A program made the position numbers and the translations under genes. 6,422 nucleotides of DNA from Chloroflexota bacterium (lineage in GTDB: Bacteria; Chloroflexota; UBA6077; JADZDV01): assembly GCA_020850915.1 (NCBI GenBank), contig JADZDV010000432.1, positions 1 to 6,422 of the forward strand. Reading direction: 5' to 3'. The stretch's first letter is position 1; the number at the start of each line of letters is the position of its first letter. This document shows, piece after piece, positions 1-5,200 of this stretch. The notes under the pieces are model-generated. The model made no database searches. It was not told the DNA's origin and saw only the letters and a list, made by a program, of their open reading frames with translations.

Positions 1-621
1 CCGCTCCACCGGGCCCAGAATCGCTTCGATCTGCTCCGGCGCGAGGCCGCCCGCCCGCAGCAGACGCGGCCGAGTACCGGTGAGGTCGATCACCGTCGAG
101 TCCACGCCCCCGGGACAGGCGCCGCCGTCGACGAGCAGCGGGTAGCCCTCGGAAAGCTGGGCCAGCACGTCGTCGGCAGTACGGGGACTCGGCTGGCCGG
201 ACAGATTAGCGCTCGTCGTCGGCAGAGGCTCGCCAAATTCCCGAATGATCGCCAGCGGAATCGGGTGCGCCGGCATCCGCAGCCCCACAGTGCCTTCCGG
301 ATCGTCACTCCGACGCAGGATCAGGGTGAGCGGCCCCGGCCAGTACCGGTCGACCAACTGCGCGGCCGCCTCGGTCATGCCTGTAGCCAGCCGATCGATC
401 GTCGTCGGATCGGCAACCAGCGCCGCGATCGTCTTCTCCCGCGGCCGCTGCTTGACCGCGAACAGCCGATCCAACCCCTCCTCTCCAAATCCAGCGATCC
501 CGTACACCGTATCGGTCGGAAACACAATCGCCTGACCGCTCCGCAGAAGTCGGACCGCCCGGTCCACGAGCAGCCGCCGCTCCTCCGGGTCGACGGGCCA
601 GAGAACGCGGTCCGGCGTCAC
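1..621 (-). CDS. tsaC: Threonylcarbamoyl-AMP synthase (TsaC/Sua5/YrdC family), 3' end cut by the window edge
   Basis: This enzyme makes threonylcarbamoyl-AMP from threonine, bicarbonate and ATP, the first step of t6A formation at position 37 of ANN-decoding tRNAs, in the cytoplasm. The frame is open for 207 codons to the left edge with no stop. Visible family motifs are PTDTVYG at residues 35-41, KQRPREK at 57-63, WPGPLT at 94-99, RMPAHP at 115-120, TSANLSG at 136-142, DSTVID at 174-179 and LRAGG at 188-192. The YrdC catalytic domain is therefore essentially complete. Whether a Sua5-type C-terminal domain follows cannot be seen, so tsaC versus sua5 is undecided. The start is GTG at 621, overlapping the prmC stop as GTGA, with GGAG eight bases upstream. 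It is the last visible gene of the hisS-prfA-prmC block. The prfA-prmC-tsaC order is common in bacteria and supports the call. Confidence 0.95.
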   Translation of the reverse strand, partial: MTPDRVLWPVDPEERRLLVDRAVRLLRSGQAIVFPTDTVYGIAGFGEEGLDRLFAVKQRPREKTIAALVADPTTIDRLATGMTEAAAQLVDRYWPGPLTLILRRSDDPEGTVGLRMPAHPIPLAIIREFGEPLPTTSANLSGQPSPRTADDVLAQLSEGYPLLVDGGACPGGVDSTVIDLTGTRPRLLRAGGLAPEQIEAILGPVER

Positions 622-1454
622 TGGCAAATCTCCAGGATCCGCGCCTGGCCCGCTAGATCCTCGTGCACCCTCACCGTTCGCTCCGGCCAGAGCGCCCGGG
701 CCGTGCCGGCGACGGCGCGGGCGTGCGAGTCGTCTACCTCCAGCAGCGCCGCTCCGAACCCGGGATCCATGAGCTGGTGCAGCAGTCGCTGAATGAGGTC
801 GGTGCCGTCGGGGCCGCCATCGAGCGCCGAGCGCGGCTCGAAGTCCCGCACGTCCGGCTCGAGACGAGCGATTCGAGCGCTCGGGACGTACGGCAGATTG
901 GCCACCACCAGGTCGGGCCGCCGGACCAACCAGGACAGCAGGTCGCCTTGCACGAAGCGGACGCGGCCACCGACGCCGTGCCGTGCCGCGTTGGAGGCTG
1001 CTACCGCGAGCGCGGCCTCGCTGGTGTCCGAGGCGACTACCGTGGCTCGCGGCAGCTCAATGGCCAGGGTGACCGCCAGGCAGCCGGAGCCCGTTCCGAC
1101 GTCCGCGACGAGCGCTGGCGGCGTGTGTCGAGTACTGCGCAGGGCCAGCTCGACCAGCAGCTCTGTCTCCGGGCGGGGGATCAGCACGCGAGGATTGACG
1201 GCGAACTCGCGACCGTAGAACTCGCGCCGGGCGAGGATATACGCCATTGGCTCGTGGCGAGTCCGTCGCTCGGTCCACGTCTCGAGCCGGGCCGCGGCCG
1301 ACGGCGGGACGCTCTGCTCGGGATGGGCGAGCAGCGAGCTTTCGGAGAGGCCGGTCGCGTGGCGCCGGAGCAGGCTGGCTTCCTGGCGCGGACGGGCGAT
1401 ACCCGCGCGGGGGGGTCGCGCCGCCATCCGCTCCAGCGCCGCTGAGACGCTCAC
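618..1454 (-). CDS. prmC: Peptide chain release factor N5-glutamine methyltransferase PrmC (HemK)
   Basis: PrmC uses S-adenosylmethionine to methylate the glutamine of the GGQ motif in release factors, which speeds peptide release on the ribosome. The 278-residue product has the usual length. An N-terminal helical domain covers about residues 1-85, followed by IPRPETE at 92-98 and the SAM-binding loop DVGTGSG at 118-124. The substrate-glutamine motif reads NLPY at 186-189, where the family consensus is NPPY. A conserved late block, EPRSALDGGPDGTDL, spans 206-220. GTG at 1454 is chosen because the first residues align with the usual PrmC N-terminus and AGGA lies nine bases upstream. An ATG at 1427 is a weaker alternative. 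The gene begins 5 bases after the prfA stop, and its substrate RF1 is encoded by that gene. Its TGA overlaps the tsaC GTG. The Leu in NLPY keeps the Asn, Pro and Tyr, so I expect activity. Confidence 0.96.
   Translation of the reverse strand: MSVSAALERMAARPPRAGIARPRQEASLLRRHATGLSESSLLAHPEQSVPPSAAARLETWTERRTRHEPMAYILARREFYGREFAVNPRVLIPRPETELLVELALRSTRHTPPALVADVGTGSGCLAVTLAIELPRATVVASDTSEAALAVAASNAARHGVGGRVRFVQGDLLSWLVRRPDLVVANLPYVPSARIARLEPDVRDFEPRSALDGGPDGTDLIQRLLHQLMDPGFGAALLEVDDSHARAVAGTARALWPERTVRVHEDLAGQARILEICQ
630..633 (-). promoter_or_regulatory. Ribosome binding site of tsaC inside prmC
   Basis: GGAG on the minus strand lies eight bases before the GTG at 621, within the last codons of prmC. 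It decides the non-ATG start of tsaC, because the family-conserved sequence begins shortly after it. Together with the GTGA stop/start overlap it suggests translational coupling to prmC. Confidence 0.7.
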
Positions 1455-1459
1455 GCCGC

Positions 1460-2548
1460 TCAGTCCTGACGTGCCAGCTCGCTCCGGTCGGCAGCCACGA
1501 GCGCGTCGATCAGCGGGTCTAGATTGCCCTGTAACACGCCCTGGAGGTTGTGGATCGTCAGACCGATCCGGTGGTCCGTGACGCGGTTTTCTTTGTAGTT
1601 GTAGGTGCGGATCTTCCCGCCCCGCTCTCCCGTGCCGACCTGCGATCGCCGAAGCTGTCCCTGCGCCTCCTGCTGAGCACGCAGCTCGCGCTCGTAGAGG
1701 CGGGCGCGCAGGACGGCCATCGCCTTGGTCTTGTTCTTGAGCTGCGACCGCTCGTCCTGACAGATGACGACTTCGCCTGTTGGGAGGTGGGTGATCCGAA
1801 CGGCGGAGTCGGTCGTGTTGACGCTCTGCCCACCATGCCCACCGGAGCGGTAGACGTCGATCTTGAGATCGTCATCCTTGATGTCCAACTCGACGTCGTC
1901 CACCTCCGGCATGACGGCCACCGTGGCGGCGGAGGTATGGATGCGGCCTTGCGCCTCCGTGGCTGGCACGCGCTGGACGCGGTGGCCACCGCTCTCGTAC
2001 TTCAGCCTGGAGTAGGCGCCTTCACCTCGAACCTCGGCGACCGCCTCGCGGAACCCGCCAAGGTCCGTGCCGCTCGTGCTCACGACCTCGAGCTTCCAGC
2101 CGCGCGACTCGGCGTAACGGGCGTACATTCGCAGCAGGTCCTCAGCCCAGAGTGCCGCCTCCTGGCCGCCCTCGCCGGCGCGGATCTCCAGGATCACGTC
2201 GCGCTCGTCGTTCGGGTCACGTGGTCGAAGCTGCTCGCTTAGCTCCGCCAGCAGTTGCTCACGCTCCGGCTCGAGTCGCTCGAGGTCCTCCCGCGCTAGC
2301 TCCCGCATGTCCGGGTCGTCGCCTTCCGCGAGCTCGCGCGCTTCGGCAAGCTCCTGGTCGACGCGCTCCAGCGCCAGGTAGGTCTCGACCGGGCCGGTCA
2401 GCGCGCGCTGCTCGCGGCCGAGCTTCTGCATCGCCTGCCGGTCGCCGACAACGTCCGGTCGCGACATCTGCTCGGTGATCTCGTCATACCGCTGCGTCAT
2501 CTCACGCAAGCGGCGAATGATGGCCTCTTCAACGAAGGTGTCGATCAT
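1460..2548 (-). CDS. prfA: Peptide chain release factor 1 (RF1)
   Basis: RF1 recognises UAA and UAG stop codons in the ribosomal A site and triggers hydrolysis of peptidyl-tRNA. The product is 362 residues, a normal RF1 length. Residues 1-110 are a charged, helix-rich domain 1. The stop-codon reading tripeptide is PAT at 195-197, which is the RF1-type PxT and not the RF2-type SPF. The catalytic GGQ is at 239-241 in the context SGGHGGQSVNTTDSAVRITH. The C-terminal block RTYNYKENRVTDHRIGL is at 314-330. The ATG at 2548 overlaps the hisS stop as ATGA and has no strong Shine-Dalgarno sequence, so initiation probably depends on ribosomes finishing hisS. The same frame stays open upstream to 3187, but that part is antisense-like GC-rich filler inside hisS. 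Its own stop is TGA, read by RF2, so RF1 does not terminate its own synthesis. Confidence 0.98.
   Translation of the reverse strand: MIDTFVEEAIIRRLREMTQRYDEITEQMSRPDVVGDRQAMQKLGREQRALTGPVETYLALERVDQELAEARELAEGDDPDMRELAREDLERLEPEREQLLAELSEQLRPRDPNDERDVILEIRAGEGGQEAALWAEDLLRMYARYAESRGWKLEVVSTSGTDLGGFREAVAEVRGEGAYSRLKYESGGHRVQRVPATEAQGRIHTSAATVAVMPEVDDVELDIKDDDLKIDVYRSGGHGGQSVNTTDSAVRITHLPTGEVVICQDERSQLKNKTKAMAVLRARLYERELRAQQEAQGQLRRSQVGTGERGGKIRTYNYKENRVTDHRIGLTIHNLQGVLQGNLDPLIDALVAADRSELARQD
1464..1467 (-). promoter_or_regulatory. Ribosome binding site of prmC at the end of prfA
   Basis: AGGA on the minus strand sits in the last codons of prfA, nine bases before the GTG at 1454. It supports this GTG over the internal ATG at 1427, whose GGAG is only three bases away. 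Confidence 0.5.
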
Positions 2549-3864
2549 GATGTTCGCGTATCCACTGCTCCCATCGGTGTGTGTTCGGCGCTCCCCGCCG
2601 TGCCCGCCAGCTCTACCAGGCGCTCGGGCAGCTCGTCGAGGCTGACGGTGATCTGCTCTGCCTGCTGGCCGGCCAGCGGCTTCACCGTTGCCCGGTGCTC
2701 CGCGAGCTCCCGATCTCCCAGCAGGACCGCCCAGCGTGCACCGAGACCGCTCGCCTGCCGAAGGAGCGATCTGGCCGAGCGATCGCCGGTCCCGATCCAC
2801 GCCGTCAGGCCGCGAGCGCGGAGTCGCTCGACGATCCGGAAGCCCTCCGTGCGTGCCGGCTCTCCGAGCGGCACGACGAATACCTCGAGAGGTGCTTCGT
2901 CGGCCAGGACGATGCTCTGCCGCTCGAGGTTGAGCAGGATGCGCTCCAGCCCGGTGGCAAAGCCCACGGCCGGCGTGGGGCGCCCGCCGAGCTGCTCGGC
3001 GAGGCCGTCGTAGCGCCCGCCGCCGCCGATCGTGGCTTGACCCCCAGCGACCGGCGGCACGACTTCGAAGACCGTGCGGGTGTAGTAGTCTAGCCCACGC
3101 ACGAGGCGCGAGTTCAGAACGTACGGGATCCTGGAGTGCTCCAGGTACCCGCGCAGCCGCGTGAAGTGCTCGGCGCACGGCTGGCACAGGCGATCGGCGC
3201 TTCGCGGCGCCGCTTCGGCGATCGGTTGGCAGCGTGGCTGTTTACAGTCCAGCAGTCGGAGAGGGTTGGTCTCCAGTCGCCGCTTGTCGTCGTCGCACAG
3301 CTCGTCGAGGTGCGAGCGGAAGTAGGTGACTAGCTCCTGGACGTAGGCGGGACGGCAGTTCGGATCGCCGATGGTGTTCAGCTCCAGGCTCAGTTCGCGC
3401 AGGCCGAGGTCGGCGTAGAAGCCCCAGAGCAGCGCGATCAACTCCGCGTCCACCAACGGATCGGCCTCGCCGAGCGCCTCGCAGTTGAACTGGTGAAACT
3501 CTCGGAGGCGGCCGGCCTGCGGCCGGTCGTAGCGGAAGGCGTTGACGAAGGAGTACAGCTTCACCGGCTGGGGTCGATTGAACAGGCCATGCTGGAGGTA
3601 CGCCCGCACGACCGAGGCGGTCGCCTCGGGACGCAGGGCCACTTCTTCACCGCCCTTGTCGCGGAAGCTGTACATCTCCTTTTCGACGATGTCGGTGGCG
3701 CCGCCCACGCTCCGAAGGAACAGGTCCAGGTCCTCGAACGTTGGCGTGCGAGTCTCGCCAAAGCCGTGAAGCTCCGCGCGGCGACGCGCCGCCGCCTCCA
3801 CGGCGCGCCAACGGGTCGCCGCTTCTGGCAGAATGTCTTGAGTGCCGCGCGGCGCCTGGAACAC
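2545..3864 (-). CDS. hisS: Histidyl-tRNA synthetase (class IIa)
   Basis: The enzyme charges tRNA-His with histidine using ATP, in the cytoplasm. From the GTG at 3864 it has 439 residues, typical of bacterial HisRS. In this numbering the N-terminus carries APRGTQDILPE at 4-14. The class II motif 2 region is FRYDRPQAGRLREFHQ at about 110-125, the histidine-binding VRGLDYYT is at 255-262, and GGGGRYDGL is at 280-288. Motif 3, VGFATGLERI, is at 300-309, and the anticodon-binding domain follows from about 326. The insertion domain holds four cysteines (207, 212, 227, 230; CX4C...CX2C), a possible zinc site. The GTG at 3864 is preferred because GGAG lies six bases upstream and the protein then begins at the usual place. 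A TTG at 3882 would add six residues, and a GTG at 3867 would add one. The stop overlaps the prfA ATG. The protein ends in a slightly long, unconserved tail. Confidence 0.97.
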   Translation of the reverse strand: MFQAPRGTQDILPEAATRWRAVEAAARRRAELHGFGETRTPTFEDLDLFLRSVGGATDIVEKEMYSFRDKGGEEVALRPEATASVVRAYLQHGLFNRPQPVKLYSFVNAFRYDRPQAGRLREFHQFNCEALGEADPLVDAELIALLWGFYADLGLRELSLELNTIGDPNCRPAYVQELVTYFRSHLDELCDDDKRRLETNPLRLLDCKQPRCQPIAEAAPRSADRLCQPCAEHFTRLRGYLEHSRIPYVLNSRLVRGLDYYTRTVFEVVPPVAGGQATIGGGGRYDGLAEQLGGRPTPAVGFATGLERILLNLERQSIVLADEAPLEVFVVPLGEPARTEGFRIVERLRARGLTAWIGTGDRSARSLLRQASGLGARWAVLLGDRELAEHRATVKPLAGQQAEQITVSLDELPERLVELAGTAGSAEHTPMGAVDTRTS

Positions 3865-3870
3865 CACCGT

Positions 3871-3874
3871 CTCC
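3871..3874 (-). promoter_or_regulatory. Ribosome binding site of hisS
   Basis: GGAG on the minus strand lies six bases before the GTG at 3864 and three bases before the adjacent GTG at 3867. It favours the 3864 start over the upstream TTG at 3882, which has no such site at a useful distance. Confidence 0.6.
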
Positions 3875-3885
3875 GCAAACAAAGG

Positions 3886-3907
3886 CCGGCGCCCTTCTGG
3901 GGGCCGG
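3886..3907 (-). promoter_or_regulatory. GC-rich hairpin in the hisS leader
   Basis: Two nine-base arms, 3886-3894 and 3899-3907, pair with eight G-C pairs and one central mismatch (3891 with 3902) around a four-base loop. On the hisS transcript the stem is followed by CCTTTGTTTG and then the ribosome binding site. It resembles a weak terminator, but the tail is short and interrupted and coding starts at once, so a leader stem affecting translation or mRNA stability is as likely. No T-box features are present and there is no room for one. Confidence 0.4.
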
Positions 3908-3916
3908 TGGTAGTGA

Positions 3917-3943
3917 AGTATACCAGTCGATGGTCCGAGTCAA
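3917..3943 (-). promoter_or_regulatory. Candidate promoter of the hisS-prfA-prmC-tsaC block
   Basis: On the minus strand TTGACT (3943-3938) is followed after 15 bases by TATACT (3922-3917), preceded by TGG, which makes an extended -10. The spacer is short for a sigma-70-type promoter, but an extended -10 can compensate. Transcription would start near 3910, giving a leader of about 45 bases before the GTG at 3864. The promoter lies across the first codons of the divergent gene at 3930, so the two transcription units probably interfere or are co-regulated. Confidence 0.5.
3919..3924 (+). promoter_or_regulatory. Candidate -10 element for a leaderless yggU transcript
   Basis: TATACC on the plus strand ends five bases before the ATG at 3930, which would place the transcription start at or next to the A of the start codon. 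The lack of a good Shine-Dalgarno sequence upstream of this ATG agrees with a leaderless message. The hexamer lacks the usual final T and I see no good -35, so this is tentative. It shares the palindrome GTATAC (3918-3923) with the oppositely directed hisS -10. Confidence 0.3.
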
Positions 3944-4193
3944 AGCTCGCGTGAAGCCCGGCGCTCGCGTTCCGGGTGTGAAGCGCGGCGTGGACGGGGC
4001 GCTGGAGGTCGCCGTGCGGGCGCCGGCTGTGGAGGGCCAGGCGAACCGGGCGGTCGTCAGGCTGCTGGCGGAGCGCCTGGGGCTGAGGGAGCGGGAGGTG
4101 CGCGTGGTTGCCGGCGAGCGCGGGCGCGAGAAGCTGCTTGAATTCGATCTGGACTCCACGGCTGCTCTCTGGGCTCGCCTGGAGGCCTCCTGA
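3930..4193 (+). CDS. yggU: DUF167 / YggU family protein of unknown function
   Basis: This is a small, soluble, 87-residue protein of the DUF167 (YggU) family, whose biochemical role is not established. The sequence follows the family pattern: VRVKARVKPGAR at residues 2-13, a strand-rich first half, then APAVEGQANRAVVRLLAERL at 31-50 with the family's P-V-E-G-x-A-N core, and AGERGREK at 61-68. The ATG at 3930 is used because family similarity begins exactly there. The frame stays open upstream to 3741, but that stretch lies antisense to hisS and is unrelated. No Shine-Dalgarno sequence is seen. Its stop TGA overlaps the ATG of the acetyltransferase by one base, so the two are probably co-transcribed. 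In many bacteria YggU lies next to yggS and yggT. Here those genes are about 740 bases away on the other strand. The symbol reflects family membership only. Confidence 0.9.
   Translation: MVRVKARVKPGARVPGVKRGVDGALEVAVRAPAVEGQANRAVVRLLAERLGLREREVRVVAGERGREKLLEFDLDSTAALWARLEAS
4181..4185 (+). promoter_or_regulatory. Ribosome binding site of the GNAT gene
   Basis: GGAGG lies seven bases before the ATG at 4193, inside the last codons of yggU. It is the strongest Shine-Dalgarno sequence in the window and fixes this start over the internal ATG at 4229. It is the left half of the palindrome GGAGGCCTCC (4181-4190), which is too tight to fold into a stable hairpin. Confidence 0.75.
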
Positions 4194-4801
4194 TGGTTGC
4201 CCAGCGGACCTACGTCGTCTCCGGCGCCATGACCCGCATCCGTCGCTTCACCCGGCACGACGTGGACCGCTGGCTCGACTGGTCGGATCATCCCGACCCG
4301 CTCTACTCGACCTACAACCCGGTGCGCATCTCCGGGTCGATGCGGGACGCCTGGTACGACGACCTCGTCTACCGCCAGGGGCAGATACCGTTCGCGGTGG
4401 ACAACTTCGACGGCGACATGATCGGTCGGATCTTCTTGCGCCAGATTCGCCGTGCCGAGGGAGCCGCCGTACTGGGCATCGATTTCGCGCCGGAGTTCGT
4501 CGGTCGTGGCTTTGGCACGGATGCCCTGCAGGCCTTCATGCACCACTACTTCGGAACGATGGGCTTCCGTCGCCTGCTGTTGAGCGTGGCGGCCTACAAC
4601 GAGCGAGCGCGGCGCAGCTACGAACGCTGCGGCTTTACACACGTCAGCAGCCACTGGGACGTGCTGAAGCTCCAGGCGAACGTCTTTCACGATCCCTATT
4701 ATCAGAGCATTCGAGAGTTCTTTCGCCGGGGCCCGAAGGGAGTCGAAGCGCTCTTCTACACGATGGTGGCGCACCGGCCGAAGACGCGCCCTGCACCCTG
4801 A
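4193..4801 (+). CDS. GNAT-family N-acetyltransferase (RimJ/RimL-like), substrate unknown
   Basis: The 202-residue protein has the GNAT fold and should transfer an acetyl group from acetyl-CoA to an amine. The core begins near IRRFTRHDVDRWLDW (16-30). The acetyl-CoA pyrophosphate loop is VGRGFGT at 103-109, following the strand LGIDFAPEF (94-102). The motif B part AYNERARRSYERCGF at 134-148 has the typical Asn and the Y-E-x-x-G-F ending. About 50 further residues follow, including an aromatic patch HDPYYQSIREFF (166-177), which is more than a minimal GNAT domain needs and could shape the acceptor site. No signal peptide or membrane segment is seen. ATG 4193 overlaps the yggU stop by one base and has a strong ribosome binding site. 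The substrate cannot be read from sequence; a ribosomal protein, a small molecule or an antibiotic are all possible. The gene converges on yggT. Confidence 0.88.
   Translation: MVAQRTYVVSGAMTRIRRFTRHDVDRWLDWSDHPDPLYSTYNPVRISGSMRDAWYDDLVYRQGQIPFAVDNFDGDMIGRIFLRQIRRAEGAAVLGIDFAPEFVGRGFGTDALQAFMHHYFGTMGFRRLLLSVAAYNERARRSYERCGFTHVSSHWDVLKLQANVFHDPYYQSIREFFRRGPKGVEALFYTMVAHRPKTRPAP
4768..4784. repeat. Direct repeat, copy 1 (3' end of the GNAT gene)
   Basis: A 17-base sequence, GGCGCACCGGCCGAAGA, here encodes the AHRPK near the C-terminus of the acetyltransferase. It recurs exactly 75 bases further on. After both copies, thirteen mostly different bases are followed by CTGAGGC, so similarity extends over about 37 bases and includes the TGA stop. 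Confidence 0.85.
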
Positions 4802-4933
4802 GGCGTGGTTGTGGCGGTCCGTCGGTCGCTCTCTGGCCCGGAGGCGCACCGGCCGAAGATGGACTGCGTGCGCTGAGGCCGGTCCCGATCACAACCGGTG
4901 CCACGCGATCTGTCGCGGAGTGCGCTGCCTCGA
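4802..4933. other. Convergent intergenic region between the GNAT gene and yggT
   Basis: This 132-base gap separates two genes that point at each other. It contains copy 2 of the direct repeat and two short inverted repeats: CCGGT/ACCGG around 4879-4898 with a ten-base loop, and CGCGA/TCGCG around 4903-4916 with a four-base loop. Neither is followed by a T-tract on either strand, so I do not call an intrinsic terminator. No small gene is supported. Confidence 0.6.
4843..4859. repeat. Direct repeat, copy 2 (intergenic)
   Basis: This is identical over 17 bases to 4768-4784. The offset of 75 bases is 25 codons, so copy 2 is in the same frame as the acetyltransferase. That frame encodes AHRPK and ends in TGA at 4874-4876, matching the layout at the true gene end. 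It looks like an eroded tandem duplication of the gene's 3' end, though a short chance repeat is not excluded. Confidence 0.8.
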
Positions 4934-5200
4934 TTAGAACGGCAGATTGAGGAGGCCGCGCTCCAGCGCGTCGCCGAGAAAGTTCAGCAGCAGCAACGCC
5001 ACGATGGGCGTGATGTCGATCATCCCGATGCGCGGGACGACACGGCGCAGGGGTGCCAGGATCGGCTCCGTGATATCCATGATCAAGCTGATGAACGGGT
5101 TGTTGGGTGGGAGGTTGAACCAGGAGAGCAGCGCACGAATGAGAATGGCGATCTGCAGCACCTGGAACAGGATGTGGACGAACTGAAGCAGGAAGACCAT
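4934..5200 (-). CDS. yggT: YggT family integral membrane protein
   Basis: This small inner-membrane protein of 88 residues belongs to the YggT family. Family members have been linked to osmotic tolerance and, in cyanobacteria and plastids, to thylakoid or nucleoid organisation, but no biochemical activity is known. A first hydrophobic segment spans about residues 3-25 and runs into the family motif RALLSWF (22-28). An amphipathic stretch TEPILAPLRRVVP lies at 44-56, and a second hydrophobic segment starts at DITPIVALLLLNFL (62-75). The ATG at 5200 overlaps the yggS stop by one base (TGATG). A TTG at 5203 would add one residue and is less likely. No good ribosome binding site is visible, so translation is probably coupled to yggS. 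It is the last gene of the pgeF-yggS-yggT group. Confidence 0.93.
   Translation of the reverse strand: MVFLLQFVHILFQVLQIAILIRALLSWFNLPPNNPFISLIMDITEPILAPLRRVVPRIGMIDITPIVALLLLNFLGDALERGLLNLPF

Noticed and set aside
663..1445. A 260-codon plus-strand frame antisense to prmC, and similar frames at 1550-2242 and 2581-3093
   Set aside because: All lie opposite well-conserved genes, have low-complexity composition and no motif or ribosome binding site worth noting.
2549..3187. Upstream extension of the prfA frame that would give a 575-residue protein
   Set aside because: The extra 213 residues are Arg/Ala/Gly-rich, resemble no RF1 sequence, and lie over the conserved coding frame of hisS on the same strand. 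RF1 similarity and normal length begin at the ATG at 2548.
3865..3882. TTG at 3882 as the hisS start
   Set aside because: It has no suitably spaced ribosome binding site, while GGAG lies six bases before the GTG at 3864, where HisRS similarity starts.
3865..3929. T-box riboswitch controlling hisS
   Set aside because: Only about 65 bases separate hisS from the divergent gene, with no specifier loop or T-box sequence.
4181..4190. Palindrome GGAGGCCTCC as a regulator binding site or ribosome-site hairpin
   Set aside because: It has no room for a loop, is only ten bases, and is explained by a ribosome binding site next to Ala-Ser codons.
3647..4849. A 400-codon open frame on the minus strand across the GNAT and yggU genes
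   Set aside because: It is antisense to two genes with clear family motifs, runs into hisS out of frame, and shows no recognisable domain. Long shadow frames are expected at this GC content.
4879..4916. Intrinsic terminator between the convergent GNAT and yggT genes
   Set aside because: The inverted repeats have only five-base stems, one with a ten-base loop, and no T-tract follows on either strand.
4108..4950. A 280-codon plus-strand frame overlapping the end of yggU and all of the GNAT gene
   Set aside because: It is the +1 shadow of the acetyltransferase frame. The GNAT motifs are in the other frame, which also has the strong ribosome binding site.
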